64,000 nucleotides of DNA from Acidovorax sp. sif1233 (GCF_019218755.1 NZ_JAHUWZ010000010.1:62001-126000); one strand, 5' to 3'; positions 49,007 through 59,591 are shown, counted from the stretch's first letter. Translations and numbers: made by a program. Notes: a model not told the origin generated them from the letters alone.

Positions 49007-50188
49007 TCAGGCCGCCAGGCGGCCCGCGGCGTGCTCGGCAGCATTGCGTGCCTGGGCATCCAGGTCCAGCAGGGCTTCGAGGGAATCCGGCTTGGAGGGA
49101 GAAACCGCGTCCAAAGTTGCAAGATTCACGGCATGGATACGGTCGAAACGCAGCCGCCCCGACAGGAAGGCCCCGACCGCGACCTCGTTGGCGGCGTTCA
49201 ATACGGCGGTCGTGCCTTCGGCCGCCTTGAGCGCCTGCCAGGACAGGTGCAGCCCGGGAAAACGGGCCGCGTCGGCATCCTCAAACGCCAGCGCCGTCAA
49301 GGCAGAGAAGTCGAGCCGGCTGGCACCGCTGGCGATGCGCTCCGGCCAGGCCAGGCCGCAGGCGATCGGCACGCGCATGTCGGGGGTACCGAGCTGGGCG
49401 AGGATCGATGCATCCTTGAACTGCACCATCGAGTGGATGATCTGCTGCGGATGGATCACCACCTTGATCTGGTCGGGGTGCAGGTCGAACAGCCAGCGCG
49501 CCTCGATCACTTCCAGCGCCTTGTTCATCATGGTGGCCGAATCCACCGAGATCTTGCGGCCCATCGAGAAATTGGGGTGCGCGCAGGCCTGGTCGGGCGT
49601 GATCTGCGAGAGCGTGGACGGATCCCGCTGGCGGAAGGGACCGCCAGACGCGGTCAGCAGGATGCTGTCGACGCGTTCGGCCCAGGTCGCCGGATCTTCG
49701 GGCAGGCACTGGAAAATCGCGGAATGCTCGCTGTCGATGGGCAGCAGCGTCGCGCCGCCCTCGCGCACGGTCTGCATGAACAACCCGCCGCCCACCACCA
49801 AGGCCTCCTTGTTGGCCAGGAGCAGCCGCTTGCCCGCGCGCGCTGCAGCCAGGCACGGCGCCAGGCCGGCAGCGCCCACGATGGCCGCCATCACGGCATC
49901 CACGTCAGGGTGGGATGCTATTATTTCAAGAGCATTTTGCGCTTGAAGGACTTGCGTTGGAAGGGCATTTGCCTGCAGTCTTTCAGCCAGCAGCGCCGCA
50001 TGGGGGGCACTCGCCATCACGGCGTAGCGGGGGCGGAACTGCGCGCACTGCGCCAGCATCAGGTCCACCTGGGTCGCGGCACTGAGCGCGAACACCTCGA
50101 AGCGCTCGGGATGGCGGGCCACCACGTCGAGCGTGCTGGTACCGATGGAGCCCGTGGAACCCAGGACAGTCAGTCGTTGTTTCATCAT
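49007..50188 (-). CDS. dxr: 1-deoxy-D-xylulose-5-phosphate reductoisomerase
   Basis: A 393-residue enzyme of the MEP isoprenoid pathway, the target of fosmidomycin. The NADPH site is VLGSTGSIGTSTLDVV (8-23), with LLANKEALVVGG, the metal site DSEHSAIFQCLP (near 151) and KISVDSATMMNKALEVIEA. ATGATG at the start overlaps the cdsA stop by four bases. Residues about 77-92 (PTQVLQAQNALEIIAS) are encoded by a dispersed-repeat copy, although the protein length here matches E. coli Dxr as I remember it. Confidence 0.97.
   Translation of the reverse strand: MMKQRLTVLGSTGSIGTSTLDVVARHPERFEVFALSAATQVDLMLAQCAQFRPRYAVMASAPHAALLAERLQANALPTQVLQAQNALEIIASHPDVDAVMAAIVGAAGLAPCLAAARAGKRLLLANKEALVVGGGLFMQTVREGGATLLPIDSEHSAIFQCLPEDPATWAERVDSILLTASGGPFRQRDPSTLSQITPDQACAHPNFSMGRKISVDSATMMNKALEVIEARWLFDLHPDQIKVVIHPQQIIHSMVQFKDASILAQLGTPDMRVPIACGLAWPERIASGASRLDFSALTALAFEDADAARFPGLHLSWQALKAAEGTTAVLNAANEVAVGAFLSGRLRFDRIHAVNLATLDAVSPSKPDSLEALLDLDAQARNAAEHAAGRLAA
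49916..49962 (+). repeat. Dispersed two-hairpin repeat, copy G (inside dxr)
   Basis: Plus strand: GCTATTATTTCAAGAGC, then TTTTGCGCTTGAAGGACTTGCG. This is a degenerate copy lacking the final A-rich tail. In frame it gives QVLQAQNALEIIA. Confidence 0.6.
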
Positions 50189-51042
50189 TGCGTTGTCAGG
50201 CTCGTGAGCATCATGGCCAGCGGCAGGGTGGGCAGCAAGGCGTCCACCCGGTCGAGCACGCCACCGTGCCCGGGCAACAGGCCGCTGCTGTCCTTCACGC
50301 CCGCGCTGCGCTTGATGAGGGACTCCACCAGGTCACCCGACACGCTCATGGCCACCATGAACAGGGCCGCGATCACGAGCAGCCACCAGCCTTGCTGCGC
50401 CATGCGGCTGTAGAAGCTGGGAACGGCCGCCTGCCAGTGGGCATCGGCGGCCACCCAGATGAATGCCATGGCCAGCACGCCGGCAAGGCCGCCCCACACG
50501 CCCTCCCAGCTTTTGCCGGGACTGATGGAAGGGGCCAGCTTGCCCTTGGTGAAGCGCAGGCCAAAAGCACGGCCCGCGAAGTACGCGAAGATGTCGGCGA
50601 CCCACACCAGCAGCAGCACCGACAGCAGGAAGTTGACGCCCACGTTGCGCGCCTGCACGACCGCCAGCCACGCAAGCCAGAGGGCCAGCACCCCGGCCAC
50701 CAGGCGCACCGCCGCCGGAATGCGAGGCCAGCCGGGCACGCCAGCCCTGAGCAGCCAGGCCGCGGACAGCACCCAAAGGCCACCCCCCGCCACCCAGAGC
50801 CCCGCCAGCGGGCGGTCAATCCAGCCCAGGGCCCACGACCCGGCGCACAGGGCGACGCACGCGCCCCCCACCGCCACGGAGCCCGCCTGTCCGAAACCGC
50901 TCAAACGGCCCCATTCCCAGGCGCCAGCCGCCATGAGCACCAGCACCACCAGGGTGAACGGGACGGTGGACGATGAATAAAAAAGCGCCGGCAGCAGAAT
51001 GGCCAGCAGGACAAGGGCTGTGATGACGCGCTGTTTGAGCAT
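50185..51042 (-). CDS. cdsA: Phosphatidate cytidylyltransferase
   Basis: A 285-residue membrane enzyme making CDP-diacylglycerol, precursor of phospholipids. It has about eight hydrophobic helices and the family signature SVSGDLVESLIKRSAGVKDSSGLLPGHGGVLDRVDAL near the C-terminus (about 232-268), which carries the metal-binding Asp residues. It lies eight bases after uppS and overlaps dxr by four. Confidence 0.96.
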   Translation of the reverse strand: MLKQRVITALVLLAILLPALFYSSSTVPFTLVVLVLMAAGAWEWGRLSGFGQAGSVAVGGACVALCAGSWALGWIDRPLAGLWVAGGGLWVLSAAWLLRAGVPGWPRIPAAVRLVAGVLALWLAWLAVVQARNVGVNFLLSVLLLVWVADIFAYFAGRAFGLRFTKGKLAPSISPGKSWEGVWGGLAGVLAMAFIWVAADAHWQAAVPSFYSRMAQQGWWLLVIAALFMVAMSVSGDLVESLIKRSAGVKDSSGLLPGHGGVLDRVDALLPTLPLAMMLTSLTTQ

Positions 51043-51050
51043 GGGGCCTT

Positions 51051-51782
51051 TCAGCCCGGCATCGGATGGGGATGCGCGGACAGGATCTGTTCGGAGGTTT
51101 TGCCAAAACGGCGCTCGCGGCCGCCAAAGGCAGCAATCGCCTCATCCAGCGCCGACTCGTCGAAATCCGGCCACAGCCGGTCGCTGAAGAAGAACTCGGA
51201 GTATGCGGCCTGCCACAGCAGAAAGTTGCTGATCCGCATTTCCCCCCCGGTGCGGATCACCAGGTCCGGATCGGGCACATGGGCCAGACCCATCGCACCG
51301 TGCAGGCTGGCCTCGGTGATGGGCTCGCCGCGCGCTGCCAGCGATGCGGCGGCCTGGGCGATGTCCCAGCGGCCGCCATAGTTGAAACAGACGTTGAGGA
51401 CGAGGCGGGTGTTTTGCGCCGTGGCGGCTTCTGCCTGCGCCAGGCCATCGCGCACCTTGGGCGACAGGCCGGCACGCTCACCCACGAAATACAGGCGCAC
51501 GCCATCCTTCTTGAGCTGCGGCACTTCGCGTGCCAGCGCCATCGCCAGGAGTTCCATGAGGCCAGAGACCTCATCCGCCGGGCGGTTCCAGTTTTCGGAC
51601 GAGAACGCGAAGACGGTCAACACCCCCACGCCACGCTGCACGCAGGCGCGCGCGCAGCGGCGCAGTGAATCAACCCCTTGCTTGTGGCCGGCCAGGCGCG
51701 GCAGAAAGCGGCGCGTGGCCCAGCGGCCGTTGCCATCCATGACGATGGCGATGTGGTGCGGCACCACCGGAGATACAGACAT
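51051..51782 (-). CDS. uppS: Undecaprenyl diphosphate synthase
   Basis: A 243-residue cis-prenyltransferase making the C55 carrier lipid for cell wall and O-antigen. Motifs are HIAIVMDGNGRWA (catalytic Asp near 16), FAFSSENWNRP, and RTGGEMRISNFLLWQAAYSEFFF near 190. The ATG at 51782 is used; an in-frame TTG at 51794, closer to a GAGG, is possible. It follows frr by 23 bases. Confidence 0.96.
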   Translation of the reverse strand: MSVSPVVPHHIAIVMDGNGRWATRRFLPRLAGHKQGVDSLRRCARACVQRGVGVLTVFAFSSENWNRPADEVSGLMELLAMALAREVPQLKKDGVRLYFVGERAGLSPKVRDGLAQAEAATAQNTRLVLNVCFNYGGRWDIAQAAASLAARGEPITEASLHGAMGLAHVPDPDLVIRTGGEMRISNFLLWQAAYSEFFFSDRLWPDFDESALDEAIAAFGGRERRFGKTSEQILSAHPHPMPG

Positions 51783-51805
51783 GTGAACGTTCAAGCCCTC
51801 AAGGC

Positions 51806-52366
51806 TTAAACCGCCATGATTTCCTGCTCTTTGGCCGCCACCAGCGCATCGATCTCGGCGATGTGCCTGTCGGTGAATTTCTGCACGTCGGTTTCGGCGC
51901 GCTTCTGGTCGTCTTCGGACGCCAGCTTGTCCTTGACCAGCTTCTTGACGGACTCGTTGGCATCGCGGCGCAGGTTGCGCACGGCGATCTTGGCGCTTTC
52001 GCCTTCATTGCGGGCCAGCTTGGTCATTTCCTTGCGGCGCTCTTCGCTCATGGGTGGCATGGGCACGCGGATGAGATCGCCCATGGACGCGGGGTTCAGG
52101 CCCAGATCGCTTTCGCGGATGGCCTTCTCGATCTTGGCGCCCATGCCCTTTTCCCAGGGCTGGACACTGATGGTGCGCGAATCGATCAGCGCCACATTGG
52201 CCACCTGGCTCAGGGGCACGAAGGAGCCGTAATACTCGACCTGCACGGTGTCGAGCAAGGCGGGGTTGGCACGGCCGGTGCGGATCTTCTGCAGGTTGTT
52301 CTTGAACGCCGCGATGGACTGGTCCATCTTGGTCTCTGCATTCTTCTTGATGTCGGCAATCGTCAT
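51806..52366 (-). CDS. frr: Ribosome recycling factor
   Basis: A 186-residue factor that splits the post-termination ribosome with EF-G. The start [18 protein letters not shown] has GAGGAGA at good distance. The tRNA-mimic fold is recognised from [12 protein letters not shown] (near 29), [14 protein letters not shown] and [14 protein letters not shown]. It lies 58 bases after pyrH. Confidence 0.97.
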   Translation of the reverse strand: MTIADIKKNAETKMDQSIAAFKNNLQKIRTGRANPALLDTVQVEYYGSFVPLSQVANVALIDSRTISVQPWEKGMGAKIEKAIRESDLGLNPASMGDLIRVPMPPMSEERRKEMTKLARNEGESAKIAVRNLRRDANESVKKLVKDKLASEDDQKRAETDVQKFTDRHIAEIDALVAAKEQEIMAV

Positions 52367-52424
52367 GTTTTCTCCTCGGGGCCGGCCTGCATCCGGTGCA
52401 GGCCGCAAGCCATCATCGTCGTCG

Positions 52425-53147
52425 TCAAGCGTAAACCAGCGTACCTTCGTCTTCGCCCATCACCACGCGCTTCAAGGCGCCATGCTTGATGATCGAGAAC
52501 ACCCGCACCGGCAGCTTCTGGTCGCGGCACAGCGCGAAGGCGGTCGCATCCATGATGCCCAGGTTGCGGGACATGGCCTCGTCGAAGCTGAGCTTCGTGT
52601 AGCGCGTGGCCGTGGGGTCCTTCTGGGGGTCGGCAGTATATACGCCGTCCACCTTGGTGGCCTTGAGCACCAGCTCGGCGCCGATCTCGGCACCGCGCAG
52701 GGCAGCCGCCGTGTCGGTGGTGAAGAACGGATTGCCCGTACCGGCCGCGAACACCACGACCTTGCCCTCTTCGAGGTACTGCAGGGCCTTGGGACGCACG
52801 TAGGGCTCGACGACCTGCTCGATGGCGATGGCGGACATCACGCGGGCCACCAGGCCCTGCTTGTCCATGGCGTCCGCCAGGGCCAGCGCGTTCATGACGG
52901 TGGCCAGCATGCCCATGTAGTCGGCGGTGGCACGGTCCATGCCGACCGAGCCGCCAGCCACGCCACGGAAAATGTTGCCCCCACCGATCACCACGGCCAC
53001 CTGGACACCCAGGCGCGTCACTTCGGCGATCTCCTCCACCATGCGGACGATGGTGGCGCGGTTGATGCCGAAGGCGTCATCCCCCATCAGCGCCTCACCA
53101 GACAGCTTGAGCAGGATGCGCTTGTGGGCTGGTGCGGCGTGGGACAT
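52425..53147 (-). CDS. pyrH: Uridylate kinase
   Basis: A 240-residue bacterial UMP kinase of the amino-acid-kinase fold. Markers are [13 protein letters not shown] (near 10), [11 protein letters not shown] (near 52), [19 protein letters not shown] and [13 protein letters not shown]. In E. coli it is feedback-inhibited by UTP and activated by GTP. It is followed by frr, 50 bases after tsf. Confidence 0.97.
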   Translation of the reverse strand: MSHAAPAHKRILLKLSGEALMGDDAFGINRATIVRMVEEIAEVTRLGVQVAVVIGGGNIFRGVAGGSVGMDRATADYMGMLATVMNALALADAMDKQGLVARVMSAIAIEQVVEPYVRPKALQYLEEGKVVVFAAGTGNPFFTTDTAAALRGAEIGAELVLKATKVDGVYTADPQKDPTATRYTKLSFDEAMSRNLGIMDATAFALCRDQKLPVRVFSIIKHGALKRVVMGEDEGTLVYA

Positions 53148-53197
53148 GGGAAATTTCTCCGGTGATAGATGCGGGGCTTGGGGGGTTGCGGAAACGA

Positions 53198-54124
53198 TCA
53201 GGCAGCAGCCTTGGCAGCAGCCACCTGGGCAGCCACTTCGGCGGCGAAGTCGTCGACCTTCTTCTCGATGCCTTCACCCACGACGTAGAGCGTGAAGCCC
53301 TTCACGTTGGTGTTGGCGGCCTTGAGCATCTGGGCCACGGTCTGCTTGCCGTCGGCGGCCTTCACGAAGACCTGGTCAGCCAGCGAGACTTCCTTGAGGT
53401 ACTTCTGCACGGCGCCGTCGATGCGCTTGGCGGTGATTTCCGCGCTTTGCGCGGGCTTGCCGGCGGCCACGAGTTCCTTGTTGGCTTCGTCGGCCTTGCC
53501 TTCGGCGACAGAGCGTTCCTTGGCGATCAGGTCGGCAGGCACGTCGGCGCTGGTCAGGGCCACGGGCTTCATGGCGGCCACGTGCATGGCCACGTCCTTG
53601 GCGGCAGCGGCATCGCCGTCGAACTCGACGACCACGCCAATGCGCGAGCCATGCAGGTAGGCTGCCAGGCTGGAGCCGCTGAAGCGCTTGAAGCGGCGGA
53701 ACGACATGTTTTCGCCGATCTTGCCGATCAGGCCCTTGCGCACGTCTTCCAGCGTGGGGCCGAAGCTGTCCTGGCTGTAGGGCAGCGCGCCCAGGGCTTC
53801 GACGGTGGCGGGGTTGTGCTCGGCCACCAGCTTCGCGGCGGCATTGGCCATGGCGATGAAGCTGTCGTTCTTGGAGACGAAGTCGGTTTCGCTGTTGACT
53901 TCGACCAGGGCACCGGTGGTGCCGTCGATGTAGCTCGCCACCACGCCTTCGGCCGTGATGCGCGATGCAGCCTTGCCCGCCTTGGTGCCCAGCTTGACGC
54001 GCAGCAGCTCTTCGGCCTTGGCCATGTCGCCGTCGGCTTCCGTCAGGGCCTTCTTGCATTCCATCATGGGTGCGTCGGTCTTGCCACGCAGTTCAGCCAC
54101 CATGCTTGCGGTAATTGCAGCCAT
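53198..54124 (-). CDS. tsf: Elongation factor Ts
   Basis: A 308-residue nucleotide exchange factor for EF-Tu. The N-terminal UBA-like domain has [26 protein letters not shown] (near 9-34), and the core dimerisation domains contain [14 protein letters not shown] (near 76) and [10 protein letters not shown]. It is slightly longer than E. coli EF-Ts. It lies 104 bases after rpsB, with a terminator-like hairpin between. Confidence 0.97.
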   Translation of the reverse strand: MAAITASMVAELRGKTDAPMMECKKALTEADGDMAKAEELLRVKLGTKAGKAASRITAEGVVASYIDGTTGALVEVNSETDFVSKNDSFIAMANAAAKLVAEHNPATVEALGALPYSQDSFGPTLEDVRKGLIGKIGENMSFRRFKRFSGSSLAAYLHGSRIGVVVEFDGDAAAAKDVAMHVAAMKPVALTSADVPADLIAKERSVAEGKADEANKELVAAGKPAQSAEITAKRIDGAVQKYLKEVSLADQVFVKAADGKQTVAQMLKAANTNVKGFTLYVVGEGIEKKVDDFAAEVAAQVAAAKAAA

Positions 54125-54167
54125 CTTTATTCCTTCAGTGTTCAGTTCAATCGATTAGATTCAGCCT

Positions 54168-54195
54168 AAAAAAAAGGGGGCTCACCAGGGGCCCC
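54168..54195 (-). terminator. Terminator or attenuator between rpsB and tsf
   Basis: Minus strand: GGGGC pairs with GCCCC around a nine-base loop and is followed by an eight-T run. It would end part of the rpsB transcripts and so set the ratio of S2 to EF-Ts. Confidence 0.8.
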
Positions 54196-54228
54196 GCTTT
54201 CATTCGCGACGGATCGCGCAGCCGGGTA

Positions 54229-54981
54229 TCAGGCGGCGGCTTCTTGCACTTCCACGAACTCGTCGGAGCTCTCGGCCGTCACGGCCTTGACCACTTCGTT
54301 CACGGCGTTCGCACGGCCTTCGATGATCGCGTCGGCGATGCCACGGGCGTACAGCGTCACGGCCTTGGCCGAGTCGTCGTTGCCAGGGATCACGTAGTCG
54401 ATGCCTTCAGGCGAGTGGTTCGTATCGACCACACCGATCAGCGGGATGCCGAGCTTCTTGGCTTCGGCCACGGCGATCTTGTGGAAGCCCACGTCGATGA
54501 TGAAGATGGCGTCGGGCAGCGCAGCCATGTCCTGGATGCCGCCGATGTCCTTTTCGAGCTTCTCGATCTCGCGGGAGAACGTCAGCTGCTCCTTCTTGCT
54601 CAGGCTGTCCAGGCCAGCTTCTTGCTGGGCCTTCATGTCCTTGAGGCGCTTGATCGAGGTCTTGACCGTCTTGAAGTTGGTCAGCATGCCGCCCAGCCAG
54701 CGCTGGTCCACGAAGGGCACGCCAGCGCGCAGGGCTTCGGTGGACAGGATCTCACGGGCCTGGCGCTTCGTGCCGACCATCAGGATCGTGCCGCGGTTGG
54801 CAGCCAGTTGCTTGGCGAACTTCTGGGCTTCCTGGAACAGTGGCAGCGACTTTTCCAGGTTGATGATGTGGATCTTGTTGCGATGGCCGAAGATGTAGGG
54901 GGCCATCTTGGGGTTCCAGAAGCGGGTCTGGTGACCGAAGTGGACACCGGCTTCCAGCATTTCGCGCATGGTAACGGACAT
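54229..54981 (-). CDS. rpsB: 30S ribosomal protein S2
   Basis: A 250-residue ribosomal protein. The start [18 protein letters not shown] has GGAG seven bases upstream and gives the usual length. Conserved regions are [25 protein letters not shown] (near 95) and [18 protein letters not shown] (near 190). S2 commonly represses its own operon by binding the leader; the leader here (54982 to about 55080) is not resolved further. It heads the long minus-strand run. Confidence 0.98.
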   Translation of the reverse strand: MSVTMREMLEAGVHFGHQTRFWNPKMAPYIFGHRNKIHIINLEKSLPLFQEAQKFAKQLAANRGTILMVGTKRQAREILSTEALRAGVPFVDQRWLGGMLTNFKTVKTSIKRLKDMKAQQEAGLDSLSKKEQLTFSREIEKLEKDIGGIQDMAALPDAIFIIDVGFHKIAVAEAKKLGIPLIGVVDTNHSPEGIDYVIPGNDDSAKAVTLYARGIADAIIEGRANAVNEVVKAVTAESSDEFVEVQEAAA

Positions 54982-55195
54982 AAAAATACTCCAAAGGTTG
55001 GGTCTAAAATCCAGCCCCAATACTTGCGCCGCCGTGGTTTCTCACGAAAGACGCAACACCTTGACAGGGCTGGTTTGCGATTGGTTCTGCGCAAGCCGCC
55101 ACACGCACATTGCGACAATGCCCGATCACACCGGATTGCACTGCCCCTTGCCCGCGTTACTGCTCCCAGCAAAACCCAAAGATTCTAGCACACCC

Positions 55196-56554
55196 ATGCT
55201 CCCTGACCTGATCGCCACCCGCGACCGCCTGCGGGACGGCACCACCGCCGTGCCCGCAGAGCTGGAACGTTGCATCGAAGCCGCCCAGTCCCCTGCGAAC
55301 ACCCACAGTTTCGTGCGCACGCTGTTCGGGGAAGCGCGCACCAATGCGGTGCAAGCCAGCCTGGACCGCCTGCCCTTGGCCGGCCTGGCGGTATCGGTCA
55401 AGGACCTGTTCGACATCGCCGGCCAGCCCACGCCCGCCGGCTCCACGGTGCTGGCGGATGCGCCCGCCGCAGCGGCCGACAGCCCCGCGGTGGCGCGCCT
55501 GCGTGCCGCGGGTGGCGTTGTCATCGGCCGCACGAACATGGTGGAGTTCGCGTTTTCAGGCGTGGGGGTGAATCCGCATTTCGGCACGCCCGCGGCCTTC
55601 GATGCCCGGTCGGGCGCATTGCCCGGCGCGCCACGGGTTCCCGGCGGCTCGTCGTCGGGCGCCGCCGTGTCGGTGGCCACGGGGGCTGCGTTCATCGGAC
55701 TGGGGTCGGACACGGGAGGGTCGATCCGCATTCCGGCGGCGCTCAACGGCATCGTGGGCTTCAAGAACACCGCGCGGCTGGTCCCCACGGCCGGGGCCGT
55801 CCCGCTGTCCACCACGCTCGACACGGCCTGCGCCATGACCCGCAGCGTGCGCGATGCCATCGTGGCGCACGAGGTGCTGGCCGCCCGGAGCGTCACGCGC
55901 AGCCTGGCACCGCTGTCGCAATACCGCCTGGCCGTCCCCTCGACGGTCTTCCTGGACGGCATGGACGCCACGGTGGCCCGGGCGTTCGAGCGCACCCTGT
56001 CCGCGCTGCGCGCGGCGGGCGCCACCATCGACACCATCGACATGCCCCCCATGCAGGAGCAGCCGCTGCATGGCTTCTCCGCGCCCGAAGCCTACGCCTG
56101 GCACCGCGAACTGCTGCAGCGCGCGGGCACGCGCTACGACCCCCGTGTGCGTGCGCGCATCGACAAGGGTGCGGCGCTGATGGCATGGGAATACATCGAC
56201 CTGCTGCAGGCCCGCCAGCACTGGATGGCCCGCATGCACGCGTGCATGGAAGGCTACGACGTCCTGCTGTCCCCCACCGTGCCCATCGTGGCCCCCGCCC
56301 TGGCGGATGTGGCCCCGGCCGGCGGCCAGGACGCCGCGCAGGATGCGGCGCGCGACGCCGAGTTCTTCCGCGTCAACACCCTGCTGCTGCGCAATACCAG
56401 CGCCGTCAATCTGCTGGACGGCTGCGCGCTGTCCCTGCCCTGCCATGTACCGGGGGAACTCCCGGTGGGCCTGATGGTCTGGCACGGGGCCCTGCGGGAT
56501 GACACCGTGCTCAACACGGGCCTGCAAATCGAAAAAATACTACAAAAACAATAG
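55196..56554 (+). CDS. Amidase signature family hydrolase
   Basis: A 452-residue cytoplasmic amidase. The Ser-cisSer-Lys triad is visible: Lys in LAVSVKDLFDIAG (near 68), cis-Ser in PGGSSSGAAVSVATGAA (near 150) and nucleophile Ser in GLGSDTGGSIRIPAALNGIVGFK (near 174). The substrate is unknown; the missing GatB/GatC partners argue against GatA. The ATG at 55196 is used because it begins the conserved region; upstream open frame overlaps the rpsB leader. The TAG stop is part of a dispersed-repeat copy. Confidence 0.88.
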   Translation: MLPDLIATRDRLRDGTTAVPAELERCIEAAQSPANTHSFVRTLFGEARTNAVQASLDRLPLAGLAVSVKDLFDIAGQPTPAGSTVLADAPAAAADSPAVARLRAAGGVVIGRTNMVEFAFSGVGVNPHFGTPAAFDARSGALPGAPRVPGGSSSGAAVSVATGAAFIGLGSDTGGSIRIPAALNGIVGFKNTARLVPTAGAVPLSTTLDTACAMTRSVRDAIVAHEVLAARSVTRSLAPLSQYRLAVPSTVFLDGMDATVARAFERTLSALRAAGATIDTIDMPPMQEQPLHGFSAPEAYAWHRELLQRAGTRYDPRVRARIDKGAALMAWEYIDLLQARQHWMARMHACMEGYDVLLSPTVPIVAPALADVAPAGGQDAAQDAARDAEFFRVNTLLLRNTSAVNLLDGCALSLPCHVPGELPVGLMVWHGALRDDTVLNTGLQIEKILQKQ

Positions 56555-56597
56555 CTGCAAGCGCTTGATAATCAAGCTCTAGAGGCTAAAAACACCC
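56535..56597 (+). repeat. Dispersed two-hairpin repeat, copy H (amidase stop to the dadA-like start)
   Basis: Plus strand: an AT-rich start, then AATAGCTGC, the core AAGCGCTTGATAATCAAGC, then TCTAGAGGCTAAAAACACC. It fills the gap between the two genes and supplies the amidase TAG stop. It may also form a transcript hairpin. Confidence 0.78.
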
Positions 56598-56603
56598 AAA
56601 TTC

Positions 56604-57836
56604 ATGAAGATTGCCATCGTGGGCGCCGGCATTGTCGGCGTCACCACTGCCTATGAGCTGGCCAGCGACGGCCACGAGGTCACCGTGTTCGAGCAGCGCA
56701 GCGCTGCCGCCGAAGAAGCCAGTTTTGCCACGGCCGGCCTGCTGGGCTCCCACATGCTCAGCCCCTGGGCCCTGCCCGGCTTCGGCCAGGCGCTGCGGCT
56801 CATGGGCGCCCACGCCACGCTGCGGCTGGCGTCCGGCTTGGGCCAGGACCATCTGGCCTGGCTGTGGCGCTGGCGCCGCGCGGCACGCGCCAACAGCGCG
56901 CCGGCCCCGGCGCTGGAGCAACTGGCGCGGTACAGCCAGGAGCGCCTGAAGGCCATCGCCAGCCAGCACGAGCTGGATTTCGAATCCAGTGACGGACGCC
57001 TGGTGCTGCTGCGCAGCGAGCAGGAGCAGGCCGCGCTGCAGCCGGCCCTGCAGGTGCTGCGCGACTGCGGCGTGGCGGCACGCGAGATCGATGCCGCGAC
57101 GGCGCGCCACATCGAGCCCGGGCTGTCCCCCGACGCCCCGCTGGCCTGCGCCATCCACCTGCCGGACGCCAGCGCCGGCAACTGCCGCCTGTTCGCGCAA
57201 CTGCTGCGCCAGGGCACGCAGGGTTCGGGCGTGCAGTTCGCGTTCAACACCCGTGTCGAACGCATCGGCACCAGCCCCCTGGGCATTGCGGTGCCAGGCG
57301 AGCCCGAGCTGCGCCGCTTCGATGCCGTGGTGCTGTGCGCGGGCATGGCCTCGGCCGCGCTGCTGCCGCCGCTGGGGCTGCGCCTGCCGATGACCGCCGT
57401 GTACGGCTATTCGGTCAGCGCGCCCCTGCGTGAGTCCACGCACGCGCCACGCGCCAGCGTGGTGGACATGGCCCAGCAGATCTCCATCACCCGCCTGGGG
57501 CAGCGTGTGCGCATTGCCGGTGGCGCGGAGCTGGCGGGCGCTGACGCGGACCACCATGCGCCCACCCTGCAGCGCCTGTACCGCACGCTCAACGACTGGT
57601 TCCCCGGAGGGGCGCAGCTCTCCTCGGGGCTGCAGGTTTGGCGCGGCGCGCGCACCATGCTCCCCGACGCGGCCCCCGTGGTGGGCCCCAGCGGGGTGCC
57701 GGGGCTGTGGCTCAACACGGGCCACGGCGCCGGCGGCTGGGCCCTGGCCTGCGGGAGCGCCCGGGCCGTGGCGGACCTGATCGGCCAGCGCAGCCCCGAG
57801 ATCGGCCTCGAGGAGTTCGGCATCCAGCGTTTCTAG
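56604..57836 (+). CDS. DadA-like FAD-dependent D-amino acid dehydrogenase
   Basis: A 410-residue FAD oxidoreductase of the DAO/DadA family. The dinucleotide fold is IAIVGAGIVGVTTAYELASDGHEVTVFEQR (3-32). The substrate half contains VVLCAGMASAALLPPLGLRLPM (near 237), GYSVSAP, and the C-terminal FAD contact LNTGHGAGGWALACGSARAVADL (near 372). DadA-type enzymes oxidise D-amino acids and feed electrons to the respiratory chain. It follows the amidase across a repeat copy, so together they may break down an amide or D-amino acid compound. Confidence 0.85.
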   Translation: MKIAIVGAGIVGVTTAYELASDGHEVTVFEQRSAAAEEASFATAGLLGSHMLSPWALPGFGQALRLMGAHATLRLASGLGQDHLAWLWRWRRAARANSAPAPALEQLARYSQERLKAIASQHELDFESSDGRLVLLRSEQEQAALQPALQVLRDCGVAAREIDAATARHIEPGLSPDAPLACAIHLPDASAGNCRLFAQLLRQGTQGSGVQFAFNTRVERIGTSPLGIAVPGEPELRRFDAVVLCAGMASAALLPPLGLRLPMTAVYGYSVSAPLRESTHAPRASVVDMAQQISITRLGQRVRIAGGAELAGADADHHAPTLQRLYRTLNDWFPGGAQLSSGLQVWRGARTMLPDAAPVVGPSGVPGLWLNTGHGAGGWALACGSARAVADLIGQRSPEIGLEEFGIQRF

Positions 57837-57938
57837 AGCGTGCTGGAGCCCCCCCCCCGGAACGGGAGGCCCGGCAAACCCGCCAGGGATGCTGGGCGCG
57901 GGGATCGAAAGGGCCCGCGGCAACGCGCCGCGGCCACG

Positions 57939-57962
57939 AAAAAATGGGGCCAAAGCCCCATT
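57939..57962 (-). terminator. Intrinsic terminator after mmsA
   Basis: Minus strand: AATGGGGC-tttg-GCCCCATT followed by a six-T run. The gap 57837-57983 also holds a T-less CCGCGGC/GCCGCGG hairpin (57915-57933) that could end the dadA-like transcript. Confidence 0.85.
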
Positions 57963-57983
57963 CCAGCGACCGCGCGCCGGGTC

Positions 57984-59507
57984 CTACTTGGCCGTCGGCA
58001 TCACGAACTCGGCCCCCTTGGGCGTGCTTTCAGGCCAGCGCTGCATGATGCTCTTTTGCTTGGTGTAGAAGCGCACGCCTTCCTCGCCGTAGGCGTGCAT
58101 GTCGCCAAACAGGCTGCGCTTCCAGCCGCCAAAGCCATGCCAGGCCATGGGCACGGGAATCGGCACGTTGATGCCGACCATGCCGGCCTGGATGCGGCGG
58201 CCGAACTCGCGGGCCACGTTGCCGTCGCGCGTGAAGCAGGCCACGCCGTTGCCGAACTCATGGTCGTTGACCAGCTTCACGGCCTCGCCAAAATCCTTGG
58301 CGCGCACCACCGCCAGCACCGGGCCGAAGATCTCCTCCCGGTAGATGCGCATCTGCGGCGTGACATGGTCGAACAGGGTGCCTCCCATCCAGAAGCCGCC
58401 TTCGCAGCCCTCGCCGGCCTGCGCCGCGTCAAAGCCGCGGCCATCCACCAGCAATTGCGCGCCCTCCTTCACGCCCAGGTCGATGTAGCCCGAGATGCGC
58501 TCGTGGGCCGCGCGGGTGACGATGGGGCCCATTTCCGCCGCCAGGTTCGTGCCGTCGAGCACCTTGAGCGCCTTCGTGCGCTCGACGAGCTTGGGCACCA
58601 CCTTGTCGGCGGCATCTCCCACCAGCACGGCCACGCTGATGGCCATGCAGCGCTCACCGGCCGATCCGTAGCCCGCGCCGATGAGGGCGTCCACGGCCTG
58701 GTCCATGTCGGCATCGGGCATGACGATCATGTGGTTCTTGGCGCCGCCCAGGGCCTGCACGCGCTTGCCGTGGCGGGCGCCGGTCTCGTAGATGTAGTTG
58801 GCGATGGGGGTGGAGCCGACAAAGCTGATCGCCCGGACATCGGGGTGCTCGATGAGCGCATCCACCGCCTCCTTGTCGCCCTGCACCACGTTGAAGACGC
58901 CGTCGGGCAGGCCCGCCTGCCGGAACAGGTCGGCCATGAGCAGCGAGGCCGTGGGATCGGTGGGGCTGGGCTTGAGCACGAAGGTGTTGCCGGTCGCGAT
59001 GGCCACCGGAAACATCCACATGGGCACCATGACCGGAAAGTTGAAAGGCGTGATCCCCGCCACCACGCCCAGGGGCTGGCGCAACGTCCAGTTGTCGATG
59101 CCGGTGCTCACCTGGTCGGTGAAATCGCCCTTGAGCAGTTGCGGAACGCCGCAGGCGAACTCGATGATGTCGATGCCGCGCGCCACCTCGCCCTGCGCAT
59201 CGGTGAACACCTTGCCATGCTCGGCCGTGATGGCGCGGGCCAGCGCATCCTTGTGCTGGTTGACCAGCTCCAGGAACTTGAACAGCACGCGGGCGCGGCG
59301 GATGGGCGGCGTGTCCGCCCAGGCGGGAAAGGCGGCCTGCGCGGCGGCCACGGCCGCATCCACATCGGCGCGGTGGGCCAGCGCCACGCGGCCCGTCACG
59401 GCGCCCGTGGCGGGATTGGTCACGTCCTGGCTGCGTGTGCTGGTGCCCATGGTGCGCTGGCCGTGGATGTAGTGGCCAATGGGGGCCGGCTGGGTGGCGG
59501 TGGTCAT
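57984..59507 (-). CDS. mmsA: Methylmalonate-semialdehyde dehydrogenase (MmsA/IolA type)
   Basis: A 507-residue CoA-acylating aldehyde dehydrogenase. It forms propionyl-CoA or acetyl-CoA from (methyl)malonate semialdehyde, in valine or myo-inositol breakdown. Visible are [25 protein letters not shown] (near 145), the NAD loop [12 protein letters not shown], the catalytic Cys in [16 protein letters not shown] (near 285) and the C-terminal [16 protein letters not shown]. The start [14 protein letters not shown] has AGAGG upstream. Nearby iolB and iolC suggest it acts as IolA. A LysR regulator is divergently encoded 112 bases away. Confidence 0.93.
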   Translation of the reverse strand: MTTATQPAPIGHYIHGQRTMGTSTRSQDVTNPATGAVTGRVALAHRADVDAAVAAAQAAFPAWADTPPIRRARVLFKFLELVNQHKDALARAITAEHGKVFTDAQGEVARGIDIIEFACGVPQLLKGDFTDQVSTGIDNWTLRQPLGVVAGITPFNFPVMVPMWMFPVAIATGNTFVLKPSPTDPTASLLMADLFRQAGLPDGVFNVVQGDKEAVDALIEHPDVRAISFVGSTPIANYIYETGARHGKRVQALGGAKNHMIVMPDADMDQAVDALIGAGYGSAGERCMAISVAVLVGDAADKVVPKLVERTKALKVLDGTNLAAEMGPIVTRAAHERISGYIDLGVKEGAQLLVDGRGFDAAQAGEGCEGGFWMGGTLFDHVTPQMRIYREEIFGPVLAVVRAKDFGEAVKLVNDHEFGNGVACFTRDGNVAREFGRRIQAGMVGINVPIPVPMAWHGFGGWKRSLFGDMHAYGEEGVRFYTKQKSIMQRWPESTPKGAEFVMPTAK

Positions 59508-59591
59508 GCAAACCTCTTTCAAAGAACGGTGGAAAGTGGCCTGCAGTCTAGGAGCGACAACCCGCCGCGCCAAGACCATGGCGGTGAATTG

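Noticed and set aside
55061-55100. TTGACA on the plus strand as a promoter for the amidase
   Set aside because: No acceptable -10 hexamer lies 16-18 bases downstream.
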